A stretch of DNA of 64,000 nucleotides from Pseudoduganella umbonata (GTDB taxonomy: Bacteria > Pseudomonadota > Gammaproteobacteria > Burkholderiales > Burkholderiaceae_D). The notes under the pieces are model-generated. The model had not been told where the DNA came from and ran no database searches. It saw only the letters and a program-made list of their open reading frames with translations. A program made the position numbers and the translations under genes. Of the stretch, positions 41,603 to 50,642 are shown in pieces; positions within the stretch are counted from its first letter, which is position 1; each line of letters starts with the position of its first letter. The DNA is taken from contig NZ_JACHXS010000002.1 in the NCBI RefSeq assembly GCF_014192225.1, forward strand, positions 62,001 to 126,000, given 5' to 3'.

Positions 41603-41878
41603 ATGTGGCAGGAACTGATCGTTGCATTGATCGTCATCGCCGCCGTGCTGCAGGCGTGCCGGAAATTCCTGCCCGCCGCGCTGCGCCAGCGGATGGTGTA
41701 CGCGCTGGCAAGGAAAGGCTTCGACCAGGACCGGCTGGCGAAGCTGTTCAGGGTGCAGTCGGACTGCGGCAGCGGCTGCGGCTCGTGCGGCTCCTGCGAG
41801 ACCACGCCGGCACCCATCGATACCTCCAGCGATGGCGGTACCAAGCGGCGCGTGATCATGCTGGAGGTGCAGCGCTGA
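41603..41878 (+). CDS. FeoB-associated Cys-rich small membrane protein
   Basis: 91 residues: one N-terminal membrane helix (ELIVALIVIAAVLQACRKF), a basic segment and a cysteine cluster CGSGCGSCGSC near residues 55-65, which suggests metal binding. It occupies the position of feoC and matches the group of FeoB-associated Cys-rich membrane proteins; it lacks the winged helix of enterobacterial FeoC. I infer an accessory or sensor role for FeoB. ATG 9 bases after feoB; terminator at 41901. Confidence 0.8.
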   Translation: MWQELIVALIVIAAVLQACRKFLPAALRQRMVYALARKGFDQDRLAKLFRVQSDCGSGCGSCGSCETTPAPIDTSSDGGTKRRVIMLEVQR

Positions 41879-41900
41879 TTGCCCTGCGCCGATCCTCGAA

Positions 41901-41925
41901 AACCCGGGCTCGTCCCGGGTTTTTT
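41901..41925 (+). terminator. Terminator of the feo operon
   Basis: AACCCGGG-CTCGT-CCCGGGTT followed by a T-run. The following 41926-42019 holds nothing recognised up to the left edge of IS copy 2. Confidence 0.9.
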
Positions 41926-42019
41926 ATTTGGTGGCGGCAGCGCCGCGGGGCGGTGTCGGACACCGGCTCTCTGCTGCCGAAGGCAAGTCCATCCGCCGCC
42001 GCTGGATCGCGCTGGCGCC

Positions 42020-42027
42020 AAAAAAAA
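42020..42027. repeat. Target-site duplication, left copy (IS copy 2)
   Basis: AAAAAAAA, repeated at 43124-43131; 8 bp as usual for IS1595. Confidence 0.75.
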
Positions 42028-43123
42028 GGCGCAGTCACCCGAGCGCGTGGGTGAGCTGAACCATTCGCCGCAAGCGCGGTCTCATATCGTATTGACGATG
42101 GAGGCGGCGATGCACGACGGCGTGTTCAACAGCTTGCTGGAACGCTTGCGCGGGCAACTCGACGGGTTCTCCAGCGCCCAACTGGCGACACTGCGCGCCC
42201 TGCTTGAGTCGGCCTCGTCATTGGCGACATGCCTGGAATTGATCGAAAAGTTCGGCCGGCCCTGCGATCGTTGTCCGCATTGCACGGCGACCCGCATCCA
42301 CCGTCACGGCAGTACTAGCGGCCTGCAACGCTACCGCTGCCTGACGTGCCGCCGTACCTTCAATGCGTTGACCGGCACGCCGTTCGCTTTCCTGCGCCTG
42401 CGCGGCAAATGGCTGCCATTCCTGCAGGCGGTGCTTGATTCCCGCACCGTCCGGAGCGCCGCCGAAAACATCGGCATCCACCGCAACACCAGCTTTCGCT
42501 GGCGCCATCGTTTCATGGGCGCAGCACGGCACGACCGGCCACCCCGGCTGCAAGGCATTGTCGAGGCGGACGAGACCTATCTGCTCGAATCGCAAAAAGG
42601 CAGCCGGCACCTGACCCGGCCGGCCCGCCGGCGTGGCGGCAAGGCCAGACGGCGCGGCATCTCGAACGAACTCGACTGCATCCTCGTGGCACGCGACCGT
42701 GACGGCAAAACCCGGGATTTCGTCTGCGGCCGTGGCCCGGTCACGGCGCACCAGCTGGCGCGCCACCTGTCGCCGGTGCTGGCCGCCGATGTCTTGCTGG
42801 TGTCGGACAGCGCTGCCGCGTACCGCACGTTTGCGCGCCGCGCCGGCATCCTGCATGAAGCGGTCAATCTGAGGGCAGGCGTGCGCACCCGCGGCACAAT
42901 CCACCTGCAGCACGTAAATGGCTATCACAGCCGTTTTCATGGCTGGCTGTCGCGCTTCAATGGCGTGGCGAGCAAATACCTGCCGAACTACCTGGGCTGG
43001 CGCTATGGTCTCGACGGGCAACGCTGGCTGGCTCCGGCGGATTGCCTGATCGCCGCTCTGCGCGGCAATTGCTCCGTGCCTTGATGACCTGGCGAAACTT
43101 CCACAGGTTCGGGTGGCAGCGCC
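42028..43123 (+). mobile_element. IS1595-family insertion sequence, copy 2 (1,096 bp)
   Basis: Same element as copy 1 with scattered substitutions and one base less near the left end. Ends GGCGCAGTCACCCG and complement of CGGGTGGCAGCGCC. Inserted in the T-tract of the terminator of the TonB receptor gene 43191-45467, in the same relation to it as copy 1 has to the S46 gene. Confidence 0.88.
42098..43084 (+). CDS. IS1595-family transposase (ISXO2-like), copy 2
   Basis: 328 residues, same length and domain order as copy 1: zinc ribbon CDRCPHC...CLTCRRTF, catalytic EADETYLLES and LVSDSAAAYRT, and HVNGYHSRFHGWL. Substitutions relative to copy 1 are scattered and mostly conservative (for example H to R at RIHRHGS), with no stop or frameshift, so both copies appear functional and have had time to diverge. 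Start placed by alignment; the frame is open upstream into the IS left end and beyond, which is not coding. Confidence 0.92.
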   Translation: MEAAMHDGVFNSLLERLRGQLDGFSSAQLATLRALLESASSLATCLELIEKFGRPCDRCPHCTATRIHRHGSTSGLQRYRCLTCRRTFNALTGTPFAFLRLRGKWLPFLQAVLDSRTVRSAAENIGIHRNTSFRWRHRFMGAARHDRPPRLQGIVEADETYLLESQKGSRHLTRPARRRGGKARRRGISNELDCILVARDRDGKTRDFVCGRGPVTAHQLARHLSPVLAADVLLVSDSAAAYRTFARRAGILHEAVNLRAGVRTRGTIHLQHVNGYHSRFHGWLSRFNGVASKYLPNYLGWRYGLDGQRWLAPADCLIAALRGNCSVP

Positions 43124-43131
43124 AAAAAAAA
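43124..43131. repeat. Target-site duplication, right copy (IS copy 2)
   Basis: AAAAAAAA; also the T-tract of the adjacent minus-strand terminator. Confidence 0.75.
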
Positions 43132-43149
43132 CGCCACCCGAAGGTGGCG
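43132..43149 (-). terminator. Terminator of the siderophore receptor gene
   Basis: CGCCACC-CGAA-GGTGGCG with eight A on its left (T-run on the minus strand). Confidence 0.9.
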
Positions 43150-43190
43150 TGAAGCTCTGGAGGATAAAGCAATGAAACCGTGTGATGCCT

Positions 43191-45467
43191 TTAGAAGCGG
43201 AAGTTCGCCGTCAGGCTGGCCGAGCGCGGCGTGCCCGGCGTGTAGCGGTAGCCGCTCTTGTTGATCGCCGCCACGTATTCCTCGTCCGCCAGGTTGTACA
43301 CGTTCAGACGCAGGTCCACGTTCTTCGTGAGGGCATACGATGCCATCGCGTCGGCCACCCAGTAGCTCTTCGCGTAGGCCGGGGTACCCACGGCGCCGTC
43401 GGTGCCGCGCAGCAGCTTGCCGTTGTAGCGCACGCCGCCGCCGACCGTCAGGCCGAACGGGAAGTTGTAGGTGGTCCAGCTGGTGAACGCATCCTTTGGC
43501 GTGTAGGACAGGGCGTTCTGGCCGGCGGCGGTGACGACGCGGCCCGCTTCCACGCTGGTCTTCATGTGCGTGTAGCCGGCGCTGACCATCCAGTTCGGCG
43601 TGACCTGGCCCTGCACGGACAGCTCGAGGCCTTCGACGCGCTTCCTGCCGTTCTGGTAGTACACGGCGGTGTTGGTGGGATCCTGCTCGAGCTCGTTCTT
43701 CACGTCGGTCCGGTACAGCGCCGCGGTGAACGCCAGCTTCTGTTCCAGGAAGTCCCACTTGGTACCGATTTCCTTTGTCGTGGTTTCCTGCGGATCCAAG
43801 GTCGGATTGGCCGCGCTGCTGGCCGACGACGACAGCGTGAAGTTGGCGCCGCCCGGCGGCTGCTTCGAGCTCGCCACGGTGGCATAGACGCTGCTGTTCG
43901 GGGTCGGCTTGTACAGCACCGACAGCTTGCCGGTCGTCAGCGTGTCGCTGGAATTGAGCGCCGTCGCCGTCAGGCCCCCGGTGGTGGCCAGCGCGGTGGA
44001 AACATAGTCGGTGTCATAGTGATCCACGCGCACGCCGGCGTTGACCATCCACTGCTCGCCGATCTTGATGGTGTCGAATACATACAGCGCCTGCGTGTCG
44101 GTGCTGCCCTGCGAGCCGGCGCCGGTGCGCACGGTGTTCAGGCCGTCCAGGCTGCCATCCGGGTTCGGCGCGTACAGCGGCGTCGGCAGCAGCACGCCGC
44201 CGCCGGCACGGCCATACGACGTCTGCTTCTCGCTGATGAATTCCAGGCCGCCCACCACCGTATGCTGCAGCGCACCCGTCGTTACGTCCCACGTCACCAC
44301 GGTCTGGTTGGCCATGATGCGGTTCTCGACGTCCTTGAACGTACGCGTCGTACGGTTCAGCATCCAGGTCGATGGATTGGCTGGATCGATCGACGGATAT
44401 GCGGCGGTCGGAACGGTCATCAGGTTGACCGTGTTGCCCATGAACGCCGTCAGCAGGTAATCCTGCTTGGTCTTGCCGTAGCGCGCAGTGTTCTGGATGC
44501 GCAGGGCCGGCGAGAAGTCATGGTCGATGCGCACGGTGGCCATATCGGCCGTCACGTCGTCGTGGTCGGACACGTGGCCGTAGAAGCCTTCCGGGTCCAC
44601 CATCGGCGCGTTGCTGATATAGGGGCGGGTGGCATCCGGGCTGGTGTAGCCGGGCAGGCCGATGGTCGGCACGCCGCCGTCGGGAATGTTGTCCTGCTTT
44701 ACGTGCAGGTAGGACAGGTGCGCGCGGGTCTTGCCGCCCAGGCCGAAGGCGACCGTCGGCGCCACGCCCCAGCGCTTGTTCTTCACCACGTCGCGCGCGG
44801 CGCTTTCGGAATCCTGGGCCATCACGTTCAGGCGGAAGGCGATGCCATTCTCGGCATTCAGTACGCGGTTGATGTCGGCGGTGGCCCGTTTCTGGCTGCC
44901 GCTGCCGCCCATGATGGTGCCGGCGATCGCATTTTCCAGCGTGGCCTGTTTCGACTGCATGTTGATCGAGCCGGTCGGTGCGCCGCGGCCGGTGTCGGTG
45001 CCGGCCGGGCCTTTCAGTACGTCGATCTGTTCGATGTTGAACACGTCGCGCGAGATCGAGCCGACGTCGCGCACGCCATCGACGTGGATGCTGCCGGACG
45101 TGTCGAAGCCGCGCAGGAAGATCGCGTCACCCGTGTTCGTGTTGCCGTTTTCGCCCAGGAAGAAAGTACCCACGCCCGGCGAGTTGCGCAGCGCCTCGGT
45201 CAGCGTCGTGGCAGCCTGCTGCTCGAATAGTTCCTTCTTGATCACGGTGATCGTCTGGGGCGTATTCACCAGTTTTTCCGTGTATTTCGGCGACGATGCG
45301 CGCTCGGCCTTGAAGTCATTTTCCTTGGTCGCCTCGGCGACGACTTCCGACATCTGCTTGTCCTGCGGATCGGCCGCGTGCGCGGCGGCGGCCGGCAACA
45401 GCAGCGAAGCCAGTACGGTGCTCATCTGCAAACGGGTAGGGTGTTTACGACTCTTAATCTGGGCCAT
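43191..45467 (-). CDS. TonB-dependent siderophore receptor
   Basis: 758 residues: signal peptide (cleavage near AHAAD), plug of about 150 residues (NTPQTITVIKKELFEQQAATTLTEALRNSPGV, GDAIFLRGFDTSGSIHVDGVRD, GPAGTDTGRGAPTGSINMQSK), and barrel ending in LTANFRF. Plug sequence is closest in character to the catecholate/Fiu-like group, but the ligand is uncertain. The ATG at 45467 gives MAQIKSRKHPTRLQ, similar to the receptor at 35005. A Fur box is in the divergent region shared with a GST gene. Terminator adjoins IS copy 2. Confidence 0.92.
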   Translation of the reverse strand: MAQIKSRKHPTRLQMSTVLASLLLPAAAAHAADPQDKQMSEVVAEATKENDFKAERASSPKYTEKLVNTPQTITVIKKELFEQQAATTLTEALRNSPGVGTFFLGENGNTNTGDAIFLRGFDTSGSIHVDGVRDVGSISRDVFNIEQIDVLKGPAGTDTGRGAPTGSINMQSKQATLENAIAGTIMGGSGSQKRATADINRVLNAENGIAFRLNVMAQDSESAARDVVKNKRWGVAPTVAFGLGGKTRAHLSYLHVKQDNIPDGGVPTIGLPGYTSPDATRPYISNAPMVDPEGFYGHVSDHDDVTADMATVRIDHDFSPALRIQNTARYGKTKQDYLLTAFMGNTVNLMTVPTAAYPSIDPANPSTWMLNRTTRTFKDVENRIMANQTVVTWDVTTGALQHTVVGGLEFISEKQTSYGRAGGGVLLPTPLYAPNPDGSLDGLNTVRTGAGSQGSTDTQALYVFDTIKIGEQWMVNAGVRVDHYDTDYVSTALATTGGLTATALNSSDTLTTGKLSVLYKPTPNSSVYATVASSKQPPGGANFTLSSSASSAANPTLDPQETTTKEIGTKWDFLEQKLAFTAALYRTDVKNELEQDPTNTAVYYQNGRKRVEGLELSVQGQVTPNWMVSAGYTHMKTSVEAGRVVTAAGQNALSYTPKDAFTSWTTYNFPFGLTVGGGVRYNGKLLRGTDGAVGTPAYAKSYWVADAMASYALTKNVDLRLNVYNLADEEYVAAINKSGYRYTPGTPRSASLTANFRF

Positions 45468-45535
45468 TTCTAAACGTGTCCGTGTAAGTTTTTGTAAAGA
45501 CTGTCGAGTGTAGCAATTGTGGCAAAGTATGTAAA

Positions 45536-45554
45536 CGAGAATTGTTATCATTCG
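45536..45554 (-). promoter_or_regulatory. Fur box of the receptor gene 43191-45467
   Basis: CGAGAATTGTTATCATTCG, a partial Fur consensus (GAGAAT, TTATCATT) about 70 bases before the receptor start. Confidence 0.6.
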
Positions 45555-45642
45555 CATTCTTAGCAACACCCTCTCCATGTCTGGTCGCCGCTGTGGAAAT
45601 GCTAAGCTGGCGGTTTGCAACTTACCGGCCACGTCGCGATAC

Positions 45643-46317
45643 ATGATTACTGTCCATCACCTGAACAATTCCCGCTCGCAGCGCGTGCTGTGGCTGCTGG
45701 AAGAACTGGGCCTGCCATACCAGGTCGTGCGCTACCAGCGCGATGCGCGCACGATGCTGGCGCCGCCGGAGCTGAAGGCCGTGCACCCGCTCGGCAAGTC
45801 GCCGGTGATCGTGGACGGCGACTGCACGGTGGCGGAATCCGGCGCGATCGTCGAATACCTGATGGACCACTACGACCAGGGCCGCCTGCGCCCGCCCGGG
45901 CGCACGCCGGAAAAACGCCGCTGGACGTACTTCCTGCATTACGCGGAAGGGTCGATGATGCCGCCACTGCTGATGAAACTGATCTTCGACCGGGTGGAAA
46001 CGGCGCCGGCGCCGTTCTTCGTAAAGCCGATCGCGCGCGGCATCGCGCAAAAGGTGAAGGGCAACTACATCCTGCCGCAGATCCGCCAGCACCTCGACTA
46101 CCTGGAGGGGGAGCTGGGCCGGCACGAATGGTTCGCCGGCGACGCGTTCAGCGCCGCCGATATCCAGATGAGTTTTCCGCTGGAAGCGGCGGCGTCGCGC
46201 GGTGGCCTCGACGCGGCGGCCTACCCGAAGCTGGCGGCCTTCCTCGAACGCATCCATGCGCGCCCGGCCTACCAGCGCGCGCTGGAGCAGGGCGGGCCCT
46301 ACGAACTGCTGCGTTGA
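45643..46317 (+). CDS. Glutathione S-transferase
   Basis: 224 residues. N-terminal thioredoxin fold with HHLNNSRSQRVLWLLEELGLPY, where the Ser/Asn region near residue 9-11 is catalytic, and HPLGKSPVIVDGD with the cis-Pro; C-terminal helical domain with FSAADIQMSFPLEA. This resembles the Gtt1/beta-type GST group. Substrate unknown. The ATG at 45643 is chosen from homology; a longer frame begins at 45577 but crosses the promoter. Next gene starts 28 bases later on the same strand. Confidence 0.9.
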   Translation: MITVHHLNNSRSQRVLWLLEELGLPYQVVRYQRDARTMLAPPELKAVHPLGKSPVIVDGDCTVAESGAIVEYLMDHYDQGRLRPPGRTPEKRRWTYFLHYAEGSMMPPLLMKLIFDRVETAPAPFFVKPIARGIAQKVKGNYILPQIRQHLDYLEGELGRHEWFAGDAFSAADIQMSFPLEAAASRGGLDAAAYPKLAAFLERIHARPAYQRALEQGGPYELLR

Positions 46318-46345
46318 GGCGTGCGGTAAAATCGGAATTTTTGCC

Positions 46346-47119
46346 ATGGGACGCCTGCTTGCCATCGACGGCCTGAACATCGTACGGCGCGTGTACGAGG
46401 CCAGCCCCGAACCCGACTCGGACCTGAAGGCCGAGATCGCGCTGCGCCATGCCCTCAATTCCCTGCGCACGCTGATCAACGGCCATGAACCCACGCACGT
46501 GCTGCCCGCGTTCGACTTCGGCGGCCGCACCTGGCGCCACGACCTGTACGGCGGCTACCGCGAATCGCGCGCACCGATGCCCGCACCGCTGCGGGCGGCC
46601 TTGCCGGGCTTTTACGCGAAACTGGAAACGTTCGGGCTGCGGCCCGTGTCGCTGCCCGAAGTGGAGGCGGACGACGTGATCGGCACCGTCGTCATGCGCT
46701 GGCTGAGCCAGAACCGGGGCGAGGCGGTCGTGGCCACCACCGACAAGGATCTGCATTGCCTGATCGCCCATGGCGCCCGCGTGTGGGACCACTTCAAGAG
46801 CGAATGGCACGACCACGCGTGGGTGGAGAACAAGTGGGGCGTGCCGCCTGCCCAGCTGCCGGATTTGCTGGCGCTGATGGGCGATGCCACCGACAGCATC
46901 CCCGGCGTCTCGAAAGTGGGGCTGAAGACGGCGGCCAGGCTGCTGCGCACCTACGGCACGCTCGACGCGATCATGGCCGGCGCCGGCATCCTGAAGGACC
47001 AGGTCGGCGAGGCACTACGAAAGGAGCGGGAGATGCTGTATCTTTCCCGTCAGCTCGTGGAACTGAAAACGGATGTTACCGTGGGCGTCAGCTGGAACAT
47101 GCTGGCTTGGGAGCGTTGA
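46346..47119 (+). CDS. 5'-3' exonuclease/flap endonuclease-like protein (Xni/ExoIX-like)
   Basis: 257 residues, similar in length to E. coli Xni (251). PIN-like 5' nuclease domain: LLAIDGLN (D8), LPAFDFGGRTWRHDLYGGYRESR (helical arch region), LPEVEADDVIGTV and TTDKDLHCLI carry the metal-binding acidic residues, and LMGDATDSIPGVSKVGLKTA is the helix-hairpin-helix DNA-binding motif. It lacks the polymerase part of PolA. Cytoplasmic, DNA repair or replication. ATG at 46346 preceded by GGAATTTTTGCC. The receiver gene follows 30 bases later. Confidence 0.9.
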   Translation: MGRLLAIDGLNIVRRVYEASPEPDSDLKAEIALRHALNSLRTLINGHEPTHVLPAFDFGGRTWRHDLYGGYRESRAPMPAPLRAALPGFYAKLETFGLRPVSLPEVEADDVIGTVVMRWLSQNRGEAVVATTDKDLHCLIAHGARVWDHFKSEWHDHAWVENKWGVPPAQLPDLLALMGDATDSIPGVSKVGLKTAARLLRTYGTLDAIMAGAGILKDQVGEALRKEREMLYLSRQLVELKTDVTVGVSWNMLAWER

Positions 47120-47149
47120 AGCAATGGTAATGAGAACGAAAGAACAACA

Positions 47150-47572
47150 ATGCTGAAGGCAGTGATCATCGACGGCAGCGCAGTGGCGCGCGGCCTGCTC
47201 AACACGGTGCTGACGGATGGCGGCTACGACGTGGTCGGCCAGGCGCACACCTGCGCGGCCGGCACCGCGCTGCTGATCAAGTTCAATCCGCAGATCGTCT
47301 GCATCAACCGCGACCAGCTCGAACAGGACGTTCCCGCCGTCGAGGCGATGCGCCGGCAATGGCCGAAGGCGCTGATCTTCATGGTCTCCAGCGAATTCGA
47401 CGCCGCCACCGTACAGAAGGCGCACGCGATGGGCATCAACGGCTTCATCGTCAAGCCGTTCAACGCCGGGACTGTGCTGAAGACGATCCGCAATACCGTG
47501 ATCGCGATGGTGAAGCGGCAGCAGAAGGTGCAGGAAGAAAGTGGCGGGCCAGAGCCGGCGGCGAGAGAATAA
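47150..47572 (+). CDS. Atypical receiver-domain protein lacking the phospho-Asp
   Basis: 140 residues, a single CheY-like receiver (1 to about 120) with no output domain and a short charged tail. Against CheY, D8 fits D12 but the next acidic residue is Gly9, and the phosphorylation site falls on Asn53 (IVCINRDQ). The switch-region Lys102 (FIVKPF) is kept. Hence it probably cannot be phosphorylated in the normal way and may act constitutively or by protein binding; D55 nearby is an alternative acceptor. No histidine kinase is adjacent. Same strand as the nuclease gene. Confidence 0.85.
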   Translation: MLKAVIIDGSAVARGLLNTVLTDGGYDVVGQAHTCAAGTALLIKFNPQIVCINRDQLEQDVPAVEAMRRQWPKALIFMVSSEFDAATVQKAHAMGINGFIVKPFNAGTVLKTIRNTVIAMVKRQQKVQEESGGPEPAARE

Positions 47573-47584
47573 TCGTTACTTGAA

Positions 47585-47692
47585 AAATAGGGACGGACCG
47601 GATCGCCGGACCGCCTGTTTTTCAGGAAACAATGATTTATTTCCTAGAAAACAGGGTCCGTCCCTATTTATTAGGTCCGTCCCTATTTATTA
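47585..47692. repeat. Long hairpin and 19-bp tandem repeat at the end of mnmA
   Basis: AAATAGGGACGGACC (47585-47599) pairs perfectly with 47655-47669. Inside are CTGTTTT and AGGAAA paired with TTTCCT and AAAACAG. GGTCCGTCCCTATTTATTA is repeated exactly in tandem (47655-47673, 47674-47692) and the second copy ends in the mnmA stop codon. Lies between convergent genes; may act as terminator or mobile palindromic element. Confidence 0.8.
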
Positions 47693-48802
47693 GTTGGCGG
47701 CGCGCGGGCCGGCGATAATGCCGCCGCCCAGGCACACGTCGCCGTCGTACAGCACGGCCGACTGCCCCGGCGTCACGGCCCATTGCGGGTCCATGAACGA
47801 CAGCGCGAAGTCCGAGGCGCCTTGCGGCACCACGTCGCAGGCCACGTCGGCCTGCCGGTAGCGGGTCTTGGCGGCGATGCGGCCGGCTTCCGGCGGCACG
47901 CCGGCGATCCAGCTGGCCTGGTCGGCCGACAGGTCCGGCGACAGCAGCCATGGATGATCGTGGCCCTGCACCACCCACAGCGTGTTCGTTGCCACGTCCT
48001 TGCGCGCCACGTACCACGCGTCGCTGCTGCCGTCGGCCTTTTGGTAGCTCTTCACGCCGCCGATGCCGATGCCCTTGCGCTGGCCCAGCGTGTAGAACGA
48101 CAGGCCGACGTGTTCGCCGACGGTCTTGCCGTCCGGCGTCTTCATCGGGCCTGGTTGATACGACAGGTAGCGGTTCAGGAATTCGCGGAACGGCCGTTCG
48201 CCGATGAAGCAGATGCCGGTCGAATCCTTTTTCGCGGCATTCGGCAGCTTCAGCTTCTCGGCGATCTGGCGCACTTCGGTCTTCGGGATCTCGCCCAGCG
48301 GGAACAGCGTCTTCGACAGCTGCGCCTGGTTCAGGCGGTGCAGGAAGTAGCTCTGGTCCTTCGTGTGGTCGACCGCTTTCAGCAGTTCGTGGGTGCCGGT
48401 GGCGGTGTTATGGCGCACGCGCGCATAGTGGCCGGTGGCGATCAGGTCCGCGCCCAGCAGCATCGCGTGGTCGAGGAAGGCCTTGAACTTGATTTCGGCG
48501 TTGCACAGCACGTCCGGGTTCGGCGTGCGGCCGGCCTGGTACTCGCGCAGGAATTCGGCGAACACACGGTCCTTGTATTCCGCGGCGAAGTTGACCGCCT
48601 CGATATCCACGCCCACCACGTCGGCCACGCTGGCCGCGTCGATCCAGTCCTGGCGCGTGGAACAGTATTCGGAATCGTCGTCGTCTTCCCAGTTCTTCAT
48701 GAACAGGCCCACCACCTCGTAGCCCTGTTCCTTCAGCAGCCATGCCGACACCGAGGAGTCCACACCGCCGGACATGCCGATCACGACTTTTTTCTTGCTC
48801 AT
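47690..48802 (-). CDS. mnmA: tRNA-specific 2-thiouridylase
   Basis: 370 residues. N-type ATP pyrophosphatase with PP-loop SGGVDSS (11-17), catalytic Cys100 ([11 protein letters not shown]) and Cys198 ([10 protein letters not shown]), the pair that carries the persulfide and forms the intermediate disulfide. Makes 2-thiouridine at position 34 of Lys, Glu and Gln tRNAs with the Tus/IscS relay. Other family motifs: [20 protein letters not shown] and [11 protein letters not shown]. It is 19 bases downstream of nudJ, the same arrangement as in E. coli. The stop codon is part of a 19-bp tandem repeat. Confidence 0.97.
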   Translation of the reverse strand: MSKKKVVIGMSGGVDSSVSAWLLKEQGYEVVGLFMKNWEDDDDSEYCSTRQDWIDAASVADVVGVDIEAVNFAAEYKDRVFAEFLREYQAGRTPNPDVLCNAEIKFKAFLDHAMLLGADLIATGHYARVRHNTATGTHELLKAVDHTKDQSYFLHRLNQAQLSKTLFPLGEIPKTEVRQIAEKLKLPNAAKKDSTGICFIGERPFREFLNRYLSYQPGPMKTPDGKTVGEHVGLSFYTLGQRKGIGIGGVKSYQKADGSSDAWYVARKDVATNTLWVVQGHDHPWLLSPDLSADQASWIAGVPPEAGRIAAKTRYRQADVACDVVPQGASDFALSFMDPQWAVTPGQSAVLYDGDVCLGGGIIAGPRAAN

Positions 48803-48821
48803 TTGGTCAATCCAATCTAAA

Positions 48822-49304
48822 TCACACTTCCTCGTATACCGAGACGTGCGTATGCAGCAGTTCGAGCGGAGCGCGCTTGCCCGCCAGGTATTCGTCGACG
48901 CACGTCATCAGCAGCGGACTGCGGTGGCGTTCGCGGCAGGCGGCGATTTCGTCGCGTGTCAGCCACATCGTGCGCAGGATGCCATCGTCCAGCGGCCGGT
49001 CCGGGTGGTATTCGCCCGCCTCGCCGCAGAACGCAAAGCGCAGGTACGTCACCAGTTCGCCGGTGCGGGCCGAGCGGTAACGGGACATGTACATGCCGAC
49101 CAGCGCCGTCGGCGTGAAGTCGTAGCCCGTTTCTTCCAGCGTTTCACGCACCACGGCCTGCTCCAGCGATTCGAGCGGGTCCAGATGGCCCGCGGGCTGG
49201 TTCAGGCGGATGCCGTCGCTGGTCTCTTCTTCGATCAGCAGGAACTTGCCGTCGCGCTCGATGACGGCGGCAACGGTCACATTGGGTTTCCAGGTACGCG
49301 GCAT
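48822..49304 (-). CDS. nudJ: NUDIX phosphatase NudJ
   Basis: 160 residues with a complete NUDIX box [22 protein letters not shown] (about 39-60, key residues RETLEETG). E. coli NudJ hydrolyses HMP-PP and nucleoside di- and triphosphates to monophosphates. The assignment rests on the NUDIX type ([31 protein letters not shown]) and on its position directly before mnmA, as in enterobacteria. I prefer the ATG at 49304 because AAGGA lies 8 bases upstream; ATG 49313 sits too close to that site. Confidence 0.88.
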   Translation of the reverse strand: MPRTWKPNVTVAAVIERDGKFLLIEEETSDGIRLNQPAGHLDPLESLEQAVVRETLEETGYDFTPTALVGMYMSRYRSARTGELVTYLRFAFCGEAGEYHPDRPLDDGILRTMWLTRDEIAACRERHRSPLLMTCVDEYLAGKRAPLELLHTHVSVYEEV

Positions 49305-49495
49305 GGGGGTCATCCTTGAAAGAGCCGGTATTTTAGCCTGTTCCGCCAGGACACATGTGACTGCCGCGTGACACTCCACATCGGTTGTTGTCCGCAAGTC
49401 CAGGTTGTCTTATCAAAAACAATTTTTTACAAGATTTCCGTGCTAGTGTTGAGTCAGTCTTACAGCTGCGCCAACAACAATACTGGAGGCGGTTC

Positions 49496-50608
49496 ATGAG
49501 GATAGGAATTCCGGCCGAGACACGGCCGGGCGAAACACGCGTCGCCGCAACGCCCGAAACGGTCAAGAAACTCGCCGGCAAACACCAGCTGGTCGTGCAA
49601 TCCGGCGCCGGCCTGGCCGCCTCCATCCCCGACGATGCCTTCGCGGCCGCCGGCGCCACGATCGGCAGCGCGGCCGATGCCTACGGGGCGGAAATCGTGC
49701 TGAAAGTACGCGCGCCGGACGACGGCGAGCGGGCGCAGATGCGGCATGGCGCCGTGCTGATCGGCATGCTGAACCCGTTCGATGCCGACAACACCGCCGC
49801 GATGGCCAGCGCCGGCCTGTCCGCTTTCGCGCTGGAAGCCGTGCCCCGCATCACGCGGGCGCAATCGATGGACGTGCTGTCGTCCCAGGCCAACATCGCC
49901 GGCTACAAGGCCGTGATGGTGGCCGCCAACACCTACCAGCGTTTCATGCCGATGCTGATGACGGCCGCCGGCACCGTGAAGGCGGCGCGTGTGCTGATCA
50001 TGGGCGTCGGCGTGGCCGGCCTGCAGGCCATCGCCACCGCCAAGCGCCTCGGCGCCGTGATCGAGGCTTCCGACGTGCGCCCTCCCGTCAAGGAACAGGT
50101 CGAGTCGCTGGGCGCGAAATTCATCGACGTGCCTTTCATCACCGACGAGGAAAAGGAAATCGCCCAGGGCGTGGGCGGCTATGCGCGGCCAATGCCGGCG
50201 GACTGGATGCGGCGGCAGGCGGAACTGGTGCACGAGCGTGCCAGGCAGGCCGACATCGTCATCACCACCGCGCTGATCCCCGGCCGCAAGGCGCCGGTGC
50301 TGATCTCGGAGGAAACGGTGCGGGCCATGAAGCCCGGTTCCGTGATCGTCGACCTGGCGGTCGAACAGGGCGGCAACTGCCCGCTCTCCGAGCTGGGAAA
50401 AACGGTGGTGAAGCACGGCGTGTACATCGTCGGCGAACCGAACCTGGCCTGCCTGGTGGCGGCCGATGCCTCCGCGCTGTATGCCCGCAACGTGCTCGAT
50501 TTCCTCAAGCTGATCATCGACAAGGACGACCGGCTGGTCATCGACCGCGAGGACGAAATCATCAAGGCCACCCTGGTGGCGCACGCCGGAGAAGCATCAA
50601 GAAAATAA
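49496..50608 (+). CDS. pntAa: NAD(P) transhydrogenase, alpha-1 subunit (NAD(H)-binding)
   Basis: 370 residues, the soluble dI component of a three-subunit proton-pumping transhydrogenase. It resembles alanine dehydrogenase; MRIGIPAETRPGETRVAATP at the N-terminus and the Rossmann GVGVAGLQAIATAKRLGAVIEASDVRP around 173-199 bind NAD(H). RQAD-type loop DIVITTALIPGRKAP is also conserved. GGAGGCGGTTC precedes the ATG. It reduces NADP+ with NADH, driven by the proton gradient. Followed by pntAb after 75 bases that contain a duplicated start region. Confidence 0.95.
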   Translation: MRIGIPAETRPGETRVAATPETVKKLAGKHQLVVQSGAGLAASIPDDAFAAAGATIGSAADAYGAEIVLKVRAPDDGERAQMRHGAVLIGMLNPFDADNTAAMASAGLSAFALEAVPRITRAQSMDVLSSQANIAGYKAVMVAANTYQRFMPMLMTAAGTVKAARVLIMGVGVAGLQAIATAKRLGAVIEASDVRPPVKEQVESLGAKFIDVPFITDEEKEIAQGVGGYARPMPADWMRRQAELVHERARQADIVITTALIPGRKAPVLISEETVRAMKPGSVIVDLAVEQGGNCPLSELGKTVVKHGVYIVGEPNLACLVAADASALYARNVLDFLKLIIDKDDRLVIDREDEIIKATLVAHAGEASRK

Positions 50609-50642
50609 GTCGGTAATCAAGCGAAAAACAAGGGGGAGCTTC

